Of a stretch of DNA of 64,000 nucleotides, positions 23,852-32,788 are shown piece after piece. Positions within the stretch are counted from its first letter, which is position 1, and each line of letters opens with the position of its first letter. Position numbers and translations under genes: made by a program. Under the pieces are notes generated by a model that was not told the origin of the DNA, made no database searches, and saw nothing but the letters and a program-made list of their open reading frames with translations. Location of the stretch: contig OZ245050.1 in the NCBI GenBank assembly GCA_965224525.1, forward strand, positions 3,782,001-3,846,000, given 5' to 3'. Source of the DNA: Granulosicoccus sp036478565 (GTDB taxonomy: Bacteria; Pseudomonadota; Gammaproteobacteria; Granulosicoccales; Granulosicoccaceae).

Positions 23852-24727
23852 TTACAGTGCGCCGGCCTTGGTCAGCGCAGCACGTACAACTTCATGGTAT
23901 TGCTCATTAAGCGGTGTCAACGGCAGTCGTATACCACTTTTGATAAGCCCCATAGCCTGCAAGGCCCACTTGACCGGGATCGGGTTTGATTCGTGAAACA
24001 GCGCACTGTGCAAATCACTGATACGCGCCTCAATGGCCTCTGCCGTCGCCCGGTCACCGGCGATTGCCGCGGCGCACATCTCATGCATCTGCCGTGGCAC
24101 CACATTGGCCGTTACCGAGATATCGCCGTGACCACCTGCCAGCATGCTTTCCATGGCAGTGGCGTCATCGCCAGTCACAATCATAAAACCGTCTTCGCAG
24201 GTTTCAACAAGCTCGCGTATTCGTTTCGGGTCTCCAAACGCCTCTTTTATGCCAATGATGTTACGAACCTTAGACAATCTGGCGGTTATTTCCGGTTGCA
24301 TGTCGAGTGCTGTACGGCCCGGTACGTTGTAGAGTATCTGCGGCACTTCAACCGCATCCGCAATCGCTGAATAGTGTTGAAACAGGCCTTCCTGCGTTGG
24401 CTTGTTGTAATAGGGTGTTACCAGTAAGCACGCATCCGCCCCGGCCTCTCGGGCATGCCGGGTCAATTCGATCGCCTCAGCCGTGGCATTAGCGCCAGTG
24501 CCTGCGATAACCGGCACCCGTTTATTGACCAGCTCTATGACACGGCGTATCACTTGTGCATGCTCTGGCACGGTGAGTGTGGCAGACTCGCCCGATGTGC
24601 CGACCGCCACTATGGCATCGGTACCGGCCTCGATATGAAATTCGATCAGACCTGCCAGCGCCTCATCATCTACCAATCCATCATCGAGCATTGGCGTAAC
24701 CAACGCCACCATGCTGCCCTGAAACAT
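23852..24727 (-). CDS. dapA: 4-hydroxy-tetrahydrodipicolinate synthase
   Basis: A 291-residue class I aldolase of lysine and peptidoglycan biosynthesis. The motifs are MVALVTPMLDDGLVD at the start, AVGTSGESATLTVPEH (pyruvate and substrate binding), ILYNVPGRTALDM with the conserved tyrosine, and IIGIKEAFGD carrying the Schiff-base lysine. Length is normal. It lies upstream of bamC in the same direction, 84 bp apart. Confidence 0.97.
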   Translation of the reverse strand: MFQGSMVALVTPMLDDGLVDDEALAGLIEFHIEAGTDAIVAVGTSGESATLTVPEHAQVIRRVIELVNKRVPVIAGTGANATAEAIELTRHAREAGADACLLVTPYYNKPTQEGLFQHYSAIADAVEVPQILYNVPGRTALDMQPEITARLSKVRNIIGIKEAFGDPKRIRELVETCEDGFMIVTGDDATAMESMLAGGHGDISVTANVVPRQMHEMCAAAIAGDRATAEAIEARISDLHSALFHESNPIPVKWALQAMGLIKSGIRLPLTPLNEQYHEVVRAALTKAGAL

Positions 24728-24864
24728 ACGTCTATTCCTCGATGATCAAGCGGAACAATCCACGATTGCCCAGGCTGTCATGGTACTGGTGGAGGTAGCG
24801 TTTCTCAACCGCTGCGTCACGGTACACTTATTCTCCAGCCATGTAGTCAAGGAGTTGTGAATTC

Positions 24865-25344
24865 ATGAGCATACCCGAGATCGGTAAAGCCTCCCCACCC
24901 TTCACCTTACCAGCCACGGGCGCGGAACCCCCTGGCCAGACTATTTCTTTATCCAGCCTGAAAGGTAGCAAAGTTGTATTGTATTTCTACCCGCGTGATG
25001 CAACGCCCGGCTGCACCTCGGAAAGTCAAAACTTTCGGGATGCCCATACAGGATTTCTGCAAGCAGGCGCAATTGTGCTGGGGCTGTCCCAGGATACGCT
25101 GGCCAGCCACGAAAAATTCAAGGCCAAAGAGTCCATGCCCTTCGATCTGCTGTCAGACGAGGACGGGTCGGTGTGCCGAGCTTTTGATGTCATCAGATTG
25201 AAAAAAATGTACGGCAAGGAGTTTGAAGGCATCGAACGCAGCACCTTTCTCATTGACGCCAAGGGCGTCCTGCGCCAGGCCTGGCGGAAGGTCAAGGTGC
25301 CTGGCCATGTGGATGAGGTCCTGGCGGCGGTTCAGGCCTTATAG
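24865..25344 (+). CDS. bcp: thiol peroxidase, BCP/PrxQ type
   Basis: A 159-residue atypical 2-Cys peroxiredoxin. VLYFYPRDATPGCTSESQNFRD carries the peroxidatic cysteine; the usual resolving cysteine five residues later is replaced (CTSES), so another cysteine (SVCRAFDV) or an external thiol must resolve it. GLSQDTLASHEKFKAK and STFLIDAKGVLRQAWRKVKVPGH are typical. An AAGGAG ribosome site (24849-24854) precedes the ATG. Divergent from dapA. Confidence 0.93.
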   Translation: MSIPEIGKASPPFTLPATGAEPPGQTISLSSLKGSKVVLYFYPRDATPGCTSESQNFRDAHTGFLQAGAIVLGLSQDTLASHEKFKAKESMPFDLLSDEDGSVCRAFDVIRLKKMYGKEFEGIERSTFLIDAKGVLRQAWRKVKVPGHVDEVLAAVQAL

Positions 25345-25354
25345 GGCTGGCGGA

Positions 25355-26464
25355 TCAAGCTGCAGGCTTGATTTGCCGTTGCGGCGCTTCGAGAGCTGGC
25401 TCGTCGCCTGTTGACTCATGCGCCTTCGGCCACGCGTTCATGACGGCCTGCACCAGTGTTGCCAGCGGTATGGCGAAAAACACGCCCCAGATACCAAACA
25501 AGCCACCAAAAAACAACACCGAGATGATGATCGCCAGGGGGTGTAAATTCACCACCTCCGAGAACAACAATGGCACCAGTACGTTACCGTCAAGAACCTG
25601 AATCACCTGATAGATGATAAGCAATGTCCATAGCTTGCCGACCAGCCCCCATTGGAAAAAACCGATAAGCGCTATCGGCACGGTGACAGCAACGGCCCCA
25701 ACGTACGGAATAATGACCGACAGACCCACCAGAAAACTCAACAACAGGGAATAGTTAAGCTCCATGAATGAAAACACGATGAACGTGGCAACCCAGACAA
25801 TACTGATTTCGACGAACTTGCCGCGAATGTAGTTGGCAATTTTCTGATCCACCTCGCGCCACACCGCAAACGATAACTCGCTGCGCTGAGGAACAAATTT
25901 GGACGCCCACGACAACAGCTTTTCCTTATCCTTCAAGGCAAAGAAGATCATCAACGGCACCAGCACTGCATACACAGAAATGATGACAATGGTGCCAAGA
26001 CGCGCCAGTGAAAAGGACAGTATGTCCTGTGTAAACGAACCCAGTTCCGCACGCAGGCTGATGATCAGATCGTTGACTTGCTCGACAGTAAAAACATCAG
26101 GGTATTTTTCGGGCAGTCGCAGCAGTTGTTGCTGTACGTTCTGGATCATGCCGGGTAGCTCCCGGAGAATACCAGTGAGCTGCTGTGACAGCACAGGCAC
26201 CAGACCAAACAGCACAACCATGGTCAGCGAGAGAATCAGCAACAGCACGATTACCGAGGCCATCGTTCGCGGCACATGCCAACGCTGCATCGCCATCACC
26301 ATACCTTCAAGCAGATACGCCAACACCAATGCCACTAGAACGGGCATGAGAATATTGCCGAATAACCAGACGAGGCCTGAAACAGCCAGCAACAACAGCG
26401 CAAGTATGACCGCCTGGGGGTCCGAAAAATTTCGGGCATACCAGTCGCGGATAATGTCCAACAT
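25355..26464 (-). CDS. perM: PerM/AI-2E family transporter
   Basis: A 369-residue membrane protein with about eight helices in the AI-2E transporter (PF01594) pattern: an N-terminal helix pair, a central amphipathic region (VPVLSQQLTGILRELPGMIQNVQQQLLRLPEKYP), and a C-terminal set containing GLSVIIPYVGAVAVTVPIALIGFFQWG and NVLVPLLFSEVVNLHPLAIIISVLFFGGLFGIWG. It overlaps nothing and converges with bcp ten bases away. The transported substrate of PerM is uncertain; some relatives export autoinducer-2 or act as Na/H antiporters. Confidence 0.9.
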   Translation of the reverse strand: MLDIIRDWYARNFSDPQAVILALLLLAVSGLVWLFGNILMPVLVALVLAYLLEGMVMAMQRWHVPRTMASVIVLLLILSLTMVVLFGLVPVLSQQLTGILRELPGMIQNVQQQLLRLPEKYPDVFTVEQVNDLIISLRAELGSFTQDILSFSLARLGTIVIISVYAVLVPLMIFFALKDKEKLLSWASKFVPQRSELSFAVWREVDQKIANYIRGKFVEISIVWVATFIVFSFMELNYSLLLSFLVGLSVIIPYVGAVAVTVPIALIGFFQWGLVGKLWTLLIIYQVIQVLDGNVLVPLLFSEVVNLHPLAIIISVLFFGGLFGIWGVFFAIPLATLVQAVMNAWPKAHESTGDEPALEAPQRQIKPAA

Positions 26465-26806
26465 CGCCGGGACGACTCCAGAGTAAACAATAAAATCAAG
26501 GAATGACGGCAGCAGGCTGCCGCCCGCTATCTATCAACGCAGCCGAGCCGCTTGTGGGCTGTGCTGAATGAGTGATTTGATGGCTTTTACAGGCTACTAG
26601 TATGCCATTGACGAATCAGCAATGGGTTTATCCACCCTGACTTGACCCGTCGGCCTGAGCGCCTGCATGCCAAAGAGGCAATTTGCAAGAACAATGCTCA
26701 ATTTCGCCATATTATTGACGAACCTGGCCGGCAAGTTCAAATGCAACTGTATTGCTGAGCGCCATGCTCGTTATACTCTGCGGCATTATTGACAGGATTT
26801 TGCCGC
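26465..26806. other. intergenic region, divergent perM / proS
   Basis: About 340 bp between divergent genes. No gene is supported. It should hold both promoters; TTATACT (26770-26776) just before proS is a reasonable -10 region. No clear operator or T-box is seen. Confidence 0.4.
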
Positions 26807-28504
26807 ATGCGCGCCAGCCAGTTTCATATCACCACCACCCGGGATATGCCCAAGGATGCCGAAATTGTCAGCCATCAACTGATGCTGCGAGCAGGTTTTG
26901 TTCGACGCCTTGGTTCCGGACTGTATTCCTGGATGCCAATCGGATTGCGCGTATTGCAGAAAATCGAGCAAATTGTCCGCCAGGAAATGAACCGCGCAGG
27001 GGCTATAGAAATGCTTATGCCAGCGGTGCAGCCCGCTGAGCTGTGGCAGGAATCCGGCCGCTGGGAGAAGTACGGGCCTGAACTACTGCGCATGAAGGAC
27101 CGGCACGATCGAGAATTCTGCCTTGGCCCCACACACGAAGAGGTCATCACCGATATCGCCCGGCGTGATATCAAGAGCTACAAACAATTGCCCTTGAATT
27201 TCTACCAGATTCAAACCAAGTTTCGTGATGAAATCCGGCCACGCTTCGGGGTCATGCGTTCCCGCGAGTTCATCATGAAAGATGCCTACTCCTTTAATCT
27301 GGATGCAGCATCGTTGCAACAAAGCTTTGACGATATGCATGAAGCCTATTGCCGAGTATTTGATGCCATCGGTCTGGAGTATCGTGCTGTAGAGGCTGAT
27401 AGCGGGAGCATTGGTGGCGCCAGATCGCGTGAGTTTCATGTCCTTGCCGACAGCGGAGAAGACGCGGTGGTGTATGCCACCGAAGGTGACTATGCCGCCA
27501 ACATGGAAAAGGCGGCTGTCGTCAGCACGGCAACCAGAGGCGACGCCACTGAGTCGATGACGACCTTCGACACACCTTCCGTGCATACCATTGATGAACT
27601 GGTAAAAAGCGCGGGTACGCAGGCGACTCAATGCCTGAAAACCTTGCTGGTCAAAGGCAATGACAGCCCGGTGGTAGCACTGGTGCTACGTGGCGATCAT
27701 CAACTGAACGAAATCAAGGCTGAAAACCTGGACGGGGTTGCCGAACCACTGACAATGGCTAGCGCAGACGATATCCGTGCGGTTGCAAACTGTGATGCCG
27801 GCTCAATCGGACCGGTAGGTTTATCAGTCCCGGTTATCGCAGATGCCGATGCGGCAGCCATGAGCAATTATATCTGCGGTGCCAATGAGAACGGCAAGCA
27901 CTTGCGAGGAGTCAACTGGGCGCGTGATTTACCAGAACCGCAGGTTCAGGATTTGCGCAATGCCATCGAGGGCGATCCAAACCCGGCTGGCCCAGGCGTT
28001 CTTAAAATTGTTCGTGGTATCGAGGTTGGCCACATCTTTCAGCTTGGCGACACCTATAGCAAAACGATGCAAGCCACGGTATTGGATGAGAATGGCAAAC
28101 CGCGCACGCTGTTGATGGGCTGTTATGGTATCGGCATAACCCGAATTGCAGCGGCCGCCATTGAACAGAACAACGACGAGAAGGGCATCATCTGGCCAGC
28201 CGCGATCGCGCCGTTTGAAGTCGTTATATCACCCATACACATGGCAAAATCCGATGCGGTTCGCAAGGCTGCAGAATCCCTGTATCAAACCTTACTGGAT
28301 GCAGGCGTTGATGTGCTGTTCGATGACCGGCCACTTCGTCCCGGCGTCATGTTTGCCGACATGGAACTGATCGGCATACCGCATCGCTTCGTGCTGAGTG
28401 AAAAGCTTTTGGCCGACAACAACGTCGAATACAAAGGTCGGCGCGACAACGATGCCAGCGTCATCCCAATTGCCGACGTTATGCAAACACTGGGGCGCAA
28501 CTAA
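26807..28504 (+). CDS. proS: prolyl-tRNA synthetase, bacterial type
   Basis: A 565-residue class II aminoacyl-tRNA synthetase starting at ATG 26807 (MRASQFHITT). Motif 1 is RLGSGLYSWMPIGLRVLQKIEQIVRQEMNRAGA. Motif 2 is QIQTKFRDEIRPRFGVMRSREFIMKDAYSF. Motif 3 is GCYGIGITRIAAAAIEQ. Between motifs 2 and 3 is the YbaK-like INS editing domain (about residues 225-400), so this is the bacterial ProS that can clear Ala-tRNA-Pro. The C-terminal anticodon-binding domain is complete. Confidence 0.97.
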   Translation: MRASQFHITTTRDMPKDAEIVSHQLMLRAGFVRRLGSGLYSWMPIGLRVLQKIEQIVRQEMNRAGAIEMLMPAVQPAELWQESGRWEKYGPELLRMKDRHDREFCLGPTHEEVITDIARRDIKSYKQLPLNFYQIQTKFRDEIRPRFGVMRSREFIMKDAYSFNLDAASLQQSFDDMHEAYCRVFDAIGLEYRAVEADSGSIGGARSREFHVLADSGEDAVVYATEGDYAANMEKAAVVSTATRGDATESMTTFDTPSVHTIDELVKSAGTQATQCLKTLLVKGNDSPVVALVLRGDHQLNEIKAENLDGVAEPLTMASADDIRAVANCDAGSIGPVGLSVPVIADADAAAMSNYICGANENGKHLRGVNWARDLPEPQVQDLRNAIEGDPNPAGPGVLKIVRGIEVGHIFQLGDTYSKTMQATVLDENGKPRTLLMGCYGIGITRIAAAAIEQNNDEKGIIWPAAIAPFEVVISPIHMAKSDAVRKAAESLYQTLLDAGVDVLFDDRPLRPGVMFADMELIGIPHRFVLSEKLLADNNVEYKGRRDNDASVIPIADVMQTLGRN

Positions 28505-28540
28505 ACCGCCATAATCCAGCCAAATAACCGCCAATTAAGC

Positions 28541-28638
28541 GGGGTCAGACCACAGTAAGTGCTTGTTTGATGCTAGAAATTCAGCAACTTGCAACAAGGA
28601 TGGAGCGAGAATCAATCACTTACTGTGGTCCGACCCCC
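28541..28638. repeat. REPIN-like inverted REP pair
   Basis: GGGGTCAGACCACAGTAAGTG (28541-28561) is repeated in inverse at 28618-28638 with one mismatch over 21 bp; the inner spacer is 56 bp. Such pairs of REP sequences spread with the help of RAYT (TnpA-REP) transposases. It lies between the convergent stops of proS and the DUF924 gene, where it may also act as a bidirectional terminator. Half-units occur near 49248, 50039, 50101, 63577 and 63662. Confidence 0.85.
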
Positions 28639-28639
28639 G

Positions 28640-29161
28640 TTAAAAACCCTTATTGGTTTTCATCCACTCGATTTCATCAGCGGTCGAGGTTCGGCCGAGT
28701 ATTTCGTTGCGGTGTGGATAACGCGCAAAACGATCGATGACGGCCTTGTGTTTTATTTCAAATTCCAGATTGGGTAGGTCTTCAAACAGTTTTATTGCCT
28801 GTTCATGAATACGGGGCGATTCGCTGTGCATATATGGCATGTAGACAAAGGCTTGCTTGACATCTTCCAGCTTACTATCATCACCGCAGCGAACAGCCTC
28901 TTGAGCAAGAGCAAGTGCCAGTGGATCCGCTGAAAAAGACGCGGCCGAGCCACGGAACATATTGCGGGCGAATTGATCTAACACAATAATTTCCGCTAAT
29001 CGCCCTTCGGCTGTGTCTCGCCAATGCGCGGTCTCGCCAGCAATTATTCTGTGGTAGGTGGCTTCAAATCGCTGCTTGATACGCGCATCCAGTTCGTCAG
29101 ACTTTGCGTACCAGTTACGGGGCTCAAGCGTCTGAAACCAGAATTCAAGAACATCTTTCAT
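28640..29161 (-). CDS. DUF924 family protein
   Basis: A 173-residue TPR-like helical protein of the DUF924 family. It starts MKDVLEFWFQTLEPRNWYAKSDELDARIKQRF and has the family core AEIIVLDQFARNMFRGSAASFSADPLALALAQEAV, then FVYMPYMHSESPRIHEQAIKLFE and DRFARYPHRNEILGRTSTADE. Members are widespread in proteobacteria; their function is unknown. Confidence 0.92.
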   Translation of the reverse strand: MKDVLEFWFQTLEPRNWYAKSDELDARIKQRFEATYHRIIAGETAHWRDTAEGRLAEIIVLDQFARNMFRGSAASFSADPLALALAQEAVRCGDDSKLEDVKQAFVYMPYMHSESPRIHEQAIKLFEDLPNLEFEIKHKAVIDRFARYPHRNEILGRTSTADEIEWMKTNKGF

Positions 29162-29226
29162 GTCGATCTAGTTCCCCACGCATCCGATCTACAAAAAGAA
29201 ACCCTGTGAACTGTGTCAGACCAGGC

Positions 29227-29790
29227 TCAGTCAAAACGGGACCGAAATCCGTCCCTGTTTGGCATTTCAAGTGACGACAGGAATGCCGCATCCACGATCT
29301 GCCCTGGGTCTGCCAGCTCACTCACTTCCAGTATGTAGGCAATAACCGAATACACATCGTCCACTTCCAGTGACCAGGGTTTGTCCGGTGGCATGGCACG
29401 TCGTATGTAGCCAAATAGCGGCGGCGCATACGGCCAGTAAACAGCAATGCCCCTGTCCGGAAATTCGGTAGCGAGCAGCGAACGATCCCCCACAAGCTCC
29501 AGCGCGGTACCGCCTTGACCCTCCGGCCCGTGGCAAGCAACGCAGGTGCTGTTGTAAATTTCTTCGCCCCGCTCAGCGTTGCCTTGCCCTCCAGGTAGAC
29601 CGGTACCGTCTTCCATAATGATGGCCGGTAATGCTGACAACTCCGTATCACTAAGCACTCTGGCCAAGGCAGCAGTATCATCCGGATCAATTTTATTATG
29701 ACCACTGATCGTCGCAGATGGATCTTCTGCCATGGCAGGAATAGTGGCTGCCACACTGGCAAGAATTAAAACCAACAAGCTGGCTTTCAT
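29227..29790 (-). CDS. SoxD-like cytochrome c
   Basis: A periplasmic cytochrome c of about 187 residues. The signal peptide is MKASLLVLILASVAATIPAMA. One haem site, CVACH (about residues 83-87), follows GERGEEIYNST-type sequence; AMPPDKPWSLEVDDVYSVIAYIL supplies the probable axial methionine. I start at ATG 29790; ATGs at 29808 and 29814 overlap the soxC-like stop. Position right after a SoxC-like gene suggests it is that enzyme's electron acceptor, as SoxD is for SoxC. Last gene of the long xoxF-linked operon. Confidence 0.82.
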   Translation of the reverse strand: MKASLLVLILASVAATIPAMAEDPSATISGHNKIDPDDTAALARVLSDTELSALPAIIMEDGTGLPGGQGNAERGEEIYNSTCVACHGPEGQGGTALELVGDRSLLATEFPDRGIAVYWPYAPPLFGYIRRAMPPDKPWSLEVDDVYSVIAYILEVSELADPGQIVDAAFLSSLEMPNRDGFRSRFD

Positions 29791-29800
29791 CAGGTTCAAC

Positions 29801-31087
29801 TCACGCATAAACATGACTCAATGAACCGTTGGCCGCTACCGCCCATGCCAGCACAGCGTTGTAATGATAATAAACATTGGTTCCTTTCTCCTCGATCAAT
29901 GCTTGTCGCTCAGGCTGTACTCGACCCCGCTCGTCAGTTGCGCGACTTTTCAATATGGCCGGGTTTCCATCCCACTGCCAGGCAGCACGAAATCGGGTAA
30001 AAGCTTTGCTAAGCACAGGTTGTTGTAATTCGGCATCTGCCCAGCTTTTACCACCATCAGCACTGAGTTCAACTCGAGTGATAACACCTGCACCGGTCCA
30101 GGCCAGCCCGCTTATTTCATGCAGTCCGCTGCCAGGAATTGTGTGCCCCGGTGATGGTGAAGTAATTAGAGACTTAACACCCATCTCAAAACTGAAACGC
30201 TCAACGGTTCCATCTTTTAGCAGATCGGTATAACTGACCGTGTCATAGCGAGTCATAGCCGGGCGATCGGTCAGCGTCAGACTGCGCAGCCATTTCAGAT
30301 TGGTCACACCCTCCCAGCCCGGAATCAGCAGACGCGCGGGGTAACCATTTTCCGCGCGCAGGGTTTCGCCATTTTGATACAAAGCCAACATGGCATCTTC
30401 CGGCAGCTCGCTCAGAGGCAAGCTGACCGTCACACCAGCGCTGTCATAACCGTCAGCCACCAGCCACTTCGCATCATCCGTTGGTGACACCGCATCGAGT
30501 AAGGTCGAGAGCCGAACACCTGTCCATTCCGCGCAGGAAACCAGCCCGTGCAGGAATCCAGCTGGCGCTTGAACTGCATTGGGGTGCCACAGGGAGTTGC
30601 TGTTGCCGCCACATTCCAAAAAGGCGATACGAGAAACCATCGGTAATCGATGCAAGCTGTCCAGGTTGAAAGCAAGCGAACGACCAACTGCACCATTGAT
30701 CAGCAGCTCCCAACTACCCGGGTCGACGACAGCCACCCCATTGTGGTGCCGTTCAAAATGCAAACCATTCGGCGTAATGGTACCGGCCAAATCGTGCAGG
30801 GGCGTCCACGACACACCATCACCGGTAACTGCAGAGTTCGACGTTATCCAGCGAATAGGCTGCTGCCTTGACCCCAGGGTTCCTTCCAGCGGTTGGCCAT
30901 AGTTGGAAAATGCATCACCTTGCTGTCGCCAGCTGTCAGGCGATTCGGCAAATACGCTACCAGCGGCTGCCAGTGTTGCAGCACCAGCCACGCCGCGCTG
31001 TACAAAGCGCCGCCGCGAATAGAGACCGCCACCGGCCTCGGATGCATCGACTTGCAGTGATTTTTTGTCAGGGTTTTTCATAGTCAT
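29801..31087 (-). CDS. SoxC-like sulfite oxidase family molybdoenzyme
   Basis: About 428 residues. A Tat signal (YSRRRFVQRGVAGAATLAAAGSVFA) precedes a molybdopterin domain: HLPL-type region then RIAFLECGGNSNSLW, where the cysteine is the expected molybdenum ligand; GYDSAGVTVSLPLSE; AENGYPARLLIPGWEGVTNLKWLRSLTL. The C-terminal dimerisation domain has GLAWTGAGVITRVELSADGGKSWADAEL. Start at ATG 31087 (or 31081) overlaps the upstream hydrolase stop. SoxC with SoxD removes electrons from carrier-bound sulfane sulfur; here it may have been re-used beside a quinoprotein. Confidence 0.88.
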   Translation of the reverse strand: MTMKNPDKKSLQVDASEAGGGLYSRRRFVQRGVAGAATLAAAGSVFAESPDSWRQQGDAFSNYGQPLEGTLGSRQQPIRWITSNSAVTGDGVSWTPLHDLAGTITPNGLHFERHHNGVAVVDPGSWELLINGAVGRSLAFNLDSLHRLPMVSRIAFLECGGNSNSLWHPNAVQAPAGFLHGLVSCAEWTGVRLSTLLDAVSPTDDAKWLVADGYDSAGVTVSLPLSELPEDAMLALYQNGETLRAENGYPARLLIPGWEGVTNLKWLRSLTLTDRPAMTRYDTVSYTDLLKDGTVERFSFEMGVKSLITSPSPGHTIPGSGLHEISGLAWTGAGVITRVELSADGGKSWADAELQQPVLSKAFTRFRAAWQWDGNPAILKSRATDERGRVQPERQALIEEKGTNVYYHYNAVLAWAVAANGSLSHVYA

Positions 31088-32078
31088 CAAGCATTTCCTC
31101 AACAATCGCTGCAACAAGTTCCGGCTCGTCGGAATGGATGTGATGACCACTCTGCTCGGCAACCACCAACCGACCCTGGCCGCTGAGTAAGACAAGATTC
31201 GCCTGCAGATCGTTCCATTGCTCGTTGCGATCAACGGCGTCATCTTTTACATCCACTCTGGACTTTATCGAACTACCGGCAATATCTCTGCTACTGATAC
31301 CAGCTTCAGCGTAGGGATTAAGACCGCGCTGAAGTACTGTCACCGGGATGTCCAATACCTTGCGGCCTCGGCGTACCTGCTCTGCTGATTGCCGGAACCA
31401 GGTCATTTCAGAATGAGTCGCCGAATAGGTTTTTCGCATACGCGAGAATGCAGCGATTTTTTTCCGAATATCGAGCGGCAGATTTTCTGGCACACCAACC
31501 GGTGATATCACGAAATTTTTGCCGCGCGGCATCATGGGCTTACTATCACTGGACTCCATCTGCCTGAACTGATCTTCGTGGGATGAGTCAACCAGCACCA
31601 TGCCAATCACATCTTTTTTTCGGCGTCGATGCAATTCACGAATGACAAAACCACCAAAGGAATGCCCTACCAACAACAGCGGACCGCCAATATCTGCGGC
31701 ACGCAGCATGGCGTCCGCCTCTCGCGCCAGTTGTCGTGCATCGCGAGGAAACGGGGATGGATCACTCCAGCCATAGCCTGCCCGATCATAACTGCAGGTA
31801 CGAGTACGCCGGGCAAGTATCTGTTGTACAGGGTCCCATTCGAGTGACACGCCACCCAGGCCAGCTTCCAGCAACACCGTAACCGACCCTTCACCGCGAC
31901 AGTCGAGGTGTAATCGATGCGTTTCCAGTTGTATTAGCTGACCCGTGGGTGACTTTACAAAATTAAAATCAAGGGGGAATTCATCGAGATTATCCACAGA
32001 CATCGCTATGCCGCCTGATAGCACAAATAACAGCAGGACCAATACCAGCTGCGAAGTGCCTGTCATCAGACACAGCAC
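31068..32078 (-). CDS. secreted alpha/beta hydrolase
   Basis: A 336-residue alpha/beta-fold hydrolase with an N-terminal hydrophobic signal (LVLVLLLFVLSGGIAMS). The nucleophile elbow is GHSFGG (LLLVGHSFGGFVIREL), preceded by CSYDRAGYGWSDPS, as in haloalkane-type or esterase-like hydrolases. The acid and histidine would be near the end (EQSGHHIHSDEP). It overlaps the soxC-like start, so it belongs to the operon. Substrate unknown. Confidence 0.85.
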   Translation of the reverse strand: MLCLMTGTSQLVLVLLLFVLSGGIAMSVDNLDEFPLDFNFVKSPTGQLIQLETHRLHLDCRGEGSVTVLLEAGLGGVSLEWDPVQQILARRTRTCSYDRAGYGWSDPSPFPRDARQLAREADAMLRAADIGGPLLLVGHSFGGFVIRELHRRRKKDVIGMVLVDSSHEDQFRQMESSDSKPMMPRGKNFVISPVGVPENLPLDIRKKIAAFSRMRKTYSATHSEMTWFRQSAEQVRRGRKVLDIPVTVLQRGLNPYAEAGISSRDIAGSSIKSRVDVKDDAVDRNEQWNDLQANLVLLSGQGRLVVAEQSGHHIHSDEPELVAAIVEEMLDDYEKP

Positions 32079-32110
32079 CGACGATTGACAATGCCTGCGA
32101 CATCCATAGC

Positions 32111-32722
32111 TCAGGGCAGGTATTGGGCAACATCGCGGAGTACTTCACTGAGTGTTTGTTCCAGCTCTACAGGCCGATCACAAAGTGCGATGATAGATTG
32201 CTCACGTTGGTCATAAATACGTTCTTGCCAGTGCAATGTCTCTTGGAGTTCTGCCCGACTGTCAGCTTGTTCAGTGCCGTCCATTGCGGCAACGTCATTT
32301 AGCATGGCCTCTATCTTCGTTGCGATGGCGCTTTGCTGCCGCGTATATCGTTTAATGCCTTTAAGGAACAACGAGCGACGATCATTGGTTACATCGACAA
32401 TACCGGCGGCCAGCCTATTCAGGGTGGGCAGCTGATCCGCCTCTGACAGCGACTCGGCAAACGTTGCGACTTCAGCGTGCAACTCATCAGTGTAAGACTC
32501 AAGATCACCAAGCTTTTGTGCCAGATCAGCAACCTCCTTGTTGTCTCGCCAGCTTGTCAATTCAGCTTCGGAAATTTCCATTGGCCAGTGCACAGCCACC
32601 GACACTTCCGGAACAAAAACCTGAATGCATGGCCAGTCTGTGTTTTCCGCCTGGGCCTGCGCCGTATTGATTATGAGCATCGACGAGGCCGCACCCAACA
32701 GGCTGGCAATCAGGTAATTCAT
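32111..32722 (-). CDS. periplasmic helical protein of unknown function
   Basis: A 203-residue protein with signal peptide (LIASLLGAASSMLIINTAQAQA) and a conserved-looking start DWPCIQVFVPEVSVAVHWP. The rest is helical with heptad-like stretches (KLGDLESYTDELHAEVATFAESL; RQQSAIATKIEAML; LQETLHWQERIYDQREQSII). Two cysteines (near residues 32 and 185) could form a disulfide. Its place between ABC permease and hydrolase genes in the operon suggests a partner of the PQQ-linked transporter. No family recognised. Confidence 0.7.
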   Translation of the reverse strand: MNYLIASLLGAASSMLIINTAQAQAENTDWPCIQVFVPEVSVAVHWPMEISEAELTSWRDNKEVADLAQKLGDLESYTDELHAEVATFAESLSEADQLPTLNRLAAGIVDVTNDRRSLFLKGIKRYTRQQSAIATKIEAMLNDVAAMDGTEQADSRAELQETLHWQERIYDQREQSIIALCDRPVELEQTLSEVLRDVAQYLP

Positions 32723-32788
32723 CCGCAGGCTCTCTCCTCAGCACATTGGCGCTATATCATCGTGTATGGCGCTAGCAATAATTCCGGT

